Below are positions 62,570 to 64,000 of a DNA stretch of 64,000 nt, piece by piece. How positions within the stretch are numbered: position 1 is the first letter of the stretch; each line of letters opens with the position of its first letter. The notes beneath the pieces are model-generated. The model was given only the letters and a program-made list of their open reading frames with translations. It was not told where the DNA came from and did no database searches. The translations under genes and the position numbers were made by a program. This stretch comes from Ixodes scapularis (lineage: Eukaryota > Arthropoda > Arachnida > Ixodida > Ixodidae), in the NCBI RefSeq assembly GCF_016920785.2, contig NW_024609839.1:24119085-24183084 (forward strand), in the 5' to 3' direction.

Positions 62570-64000
62570 GACAGATGACCCTCCGTATTGTTGCATACAG
62601 ATAGTTTGTGCTCTCTGGCCCTGTCATTGAAACAGCGTCCTTTTTGTCATTTATAAACTTTCCCGCAACTTAGCGGTATCTTATAGATGTCGTTAGTGAC
62701 ACAGTTAGCATATTGGCTTACATGCTTCGTGGAGCACAGAACTTTCTTCTTTCTAGTCATCATCAGACATATCCTAGCCAGTTTGCAGGGCGCAAAAAAG
62801 ACAATGTTAACATTGTATCTGCCGGCAATCTTTTTTGTGTTGTTGTTTATTTGTGTTTTGCGTTCACGTGCAATTTTCTTAGTTATATAATATTTTTCCA
62901 GAAGTCCGACAACTGTAGTCTGTTTCATCATAAGTAAGAGCCAAGTAATCATAAATGTAAACAAAAAAAAAAACAAAAAAAAAAAACTTGAACACGCCAA
63001 CACGCATTAAAAATGCAATGGAACGGGGCATTCAAAATTAGTCGGTAGTTTTTTTAGAGAGCAGGAGTTTCTTAGGGCGACATTGTTACTCGCAGTAGAT
63101 TATAAAAAGTGCAGTACAACTGTTAGCTCGGGGTCTTTAACGTGCATTACGCAGTAGAGGGGTGGAACTCATGAAACGTATTTGGGAGCGGCCGCGGGAG
63201 CAGCTGAAACCGCTGTTTTGGAGCAGGTTGGGAGCAGCTAAAACTACATTCTGGAGCAGGCTAGGAGCAGCTCAGATCAGTTTTTATTGCACTTGAGCTT
63301 GTGGGTTAGACGAGCATGGGAGCAATTTCAATTGTGTTTAGCAGCGCAGATGAACACGAGTGGATAGGGACCTAGGTAAATGGGACAACAGTGTAACAGA
63401 TGCGAAAACTTGAAACTTTGGGAGCCTTAATGAGAACTAAAAAGCAATTAAGTTCCATATGTTTCTGAAGATGGTGTCCATGATATTTTCTGAGTGGCTT
63501 TCAGCTGCTCAAAATGCAAACCAGCACTGCTTAGCGCACAGCGCACACATGCTCGACATAGTTATTATATGTGCGAACCCCTTGACGTGCGTAAGCAACG
63601 GACGTGCAGTTGCGTGGAGGAACAGGGCAACAATTTTTGAGTTTATCCTATTGTGCAACTCAATATCGAAGCAGCAGACTACGAGTAACGGAGTTATCGT
63701 ACTCAAAGCGATTAGCAGGAGCAAGGTTAAAGTACACCGAGCAGATCCACCTCCCGCGTGACAGCTGCTGGCCGCCAAGGTTTTATATCGGACCGCGTTT
63801 CTGTTCTATCAAATCACAATTTATCTTGCAAAAATGCGGTTCCAACTTCTAACGATGAAGTATTAAAAGAAATATTTTGCTAACGTGTTTTCAACTGGCT
63901 GACGTCCGGATCCCGGGCCGCAAAGCCTCAGGCTAGGGAGCCTTCATGTGCGCTTTGCTAGGGTGATGCCACCCTTTGTATTAATACCACTCGCCGACAA
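62570..64000. other. Unassigned DNA at window end
   Basis: No gene is supported. There is an A-rich tract near 62961-62990, a piece of the SINE body (TCTTTAACGTGCATTACGCAG) near 63133-63153, and three to four imperfect GGGAGCAGCT repeats at 63185-63280. Confidence 0.5.

Overview
The window looks like transposon-dense nuclear DNA from an arthropod, most probably a hard tick. It has spliceosomal introns with GT-AG borders, tRNA-derived SINE pieces, RNase H-bearing I-group LINEs, Penelope, CR1/L2, Gypsy, hAT, CACTA, MULE, THAP/DDE and YqaJ elements, and almost no convincing host genes. I see no rRNA, no functional tRNA gene, no CRISPR array and no bacterial-style operon. The tick assignment rests on the mixture of element families, so it is an inference.

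Layout. 1-7.4 kb: mostly unassigned DNA with a two-exon Harbinger-like remnant, a fold-back repeat and a 65-bp LINE tail flanked by a 15-bp duplication. 7.4-13.3 kb: a complete I-group LINE (E1) with two open ORFs and an 11-bp target-site duplication (TSD). 13.3-15 kb: possible host exons on the minus strand. 15.0-18.7 kb: a hAT element of the TTF/ZMYM type with a perfect 8-bp TSD but a broken transposase. 18.9-22.8 kb: a decayed CR1/L2-type LINE with a 2A-like motif, and a Penelope-like element with GIY-YIG endonuclease. 23.2-41.3 kb: a hAT element split by a second I-group LINE (E2). E2 itself contains a 9.4-kb two-gene DNA transposon (THAP-DDE transposase plus SWIM-YqaJ protein), which holds a palindromic TA-flanked MITE. 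41.6-50.6 kb: a CACTA-like transposase gene split by a hAT-type MITE and by a full Gypsy element (LTR-B). LTR-B contains a second LTR element (LTR-A), which carries three small insertions. 50.7-51.6 kb: a pogo/Tigger-like deletion derivative. 52.4-60.3 kb: a satellite array split by a MULE, which is split by the third I-group LINE (E3, both ORFs open). 60.35-61.85 kb: a partial second copy of the YqaJ gene. 62.2-64 kb: two adjacent 153-bp fold-back MITEs and low-information DNA.

How the parts relate. The window is best read as nested insertions. In most cases the TSDs match, and in several the interrupted reading frame is restored when the insert is ignored. The elements most likely to be functional are E1, E3 and the THAP-DDE/YqaJ transposon. 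Their ORFs or spliced frames are open and their catalytic motifs are present.

The main observations are these. Three I-group LINEs with clearly diverged proteins share a nearly identical, hairpin-rich 5' UTR, and E1 carries it as a tandem dimer with a compensatory stem change. All copies share a 3' hairpin. The two YqaJ copies preserve the same splice phases, including an apparent GC-AG intron.
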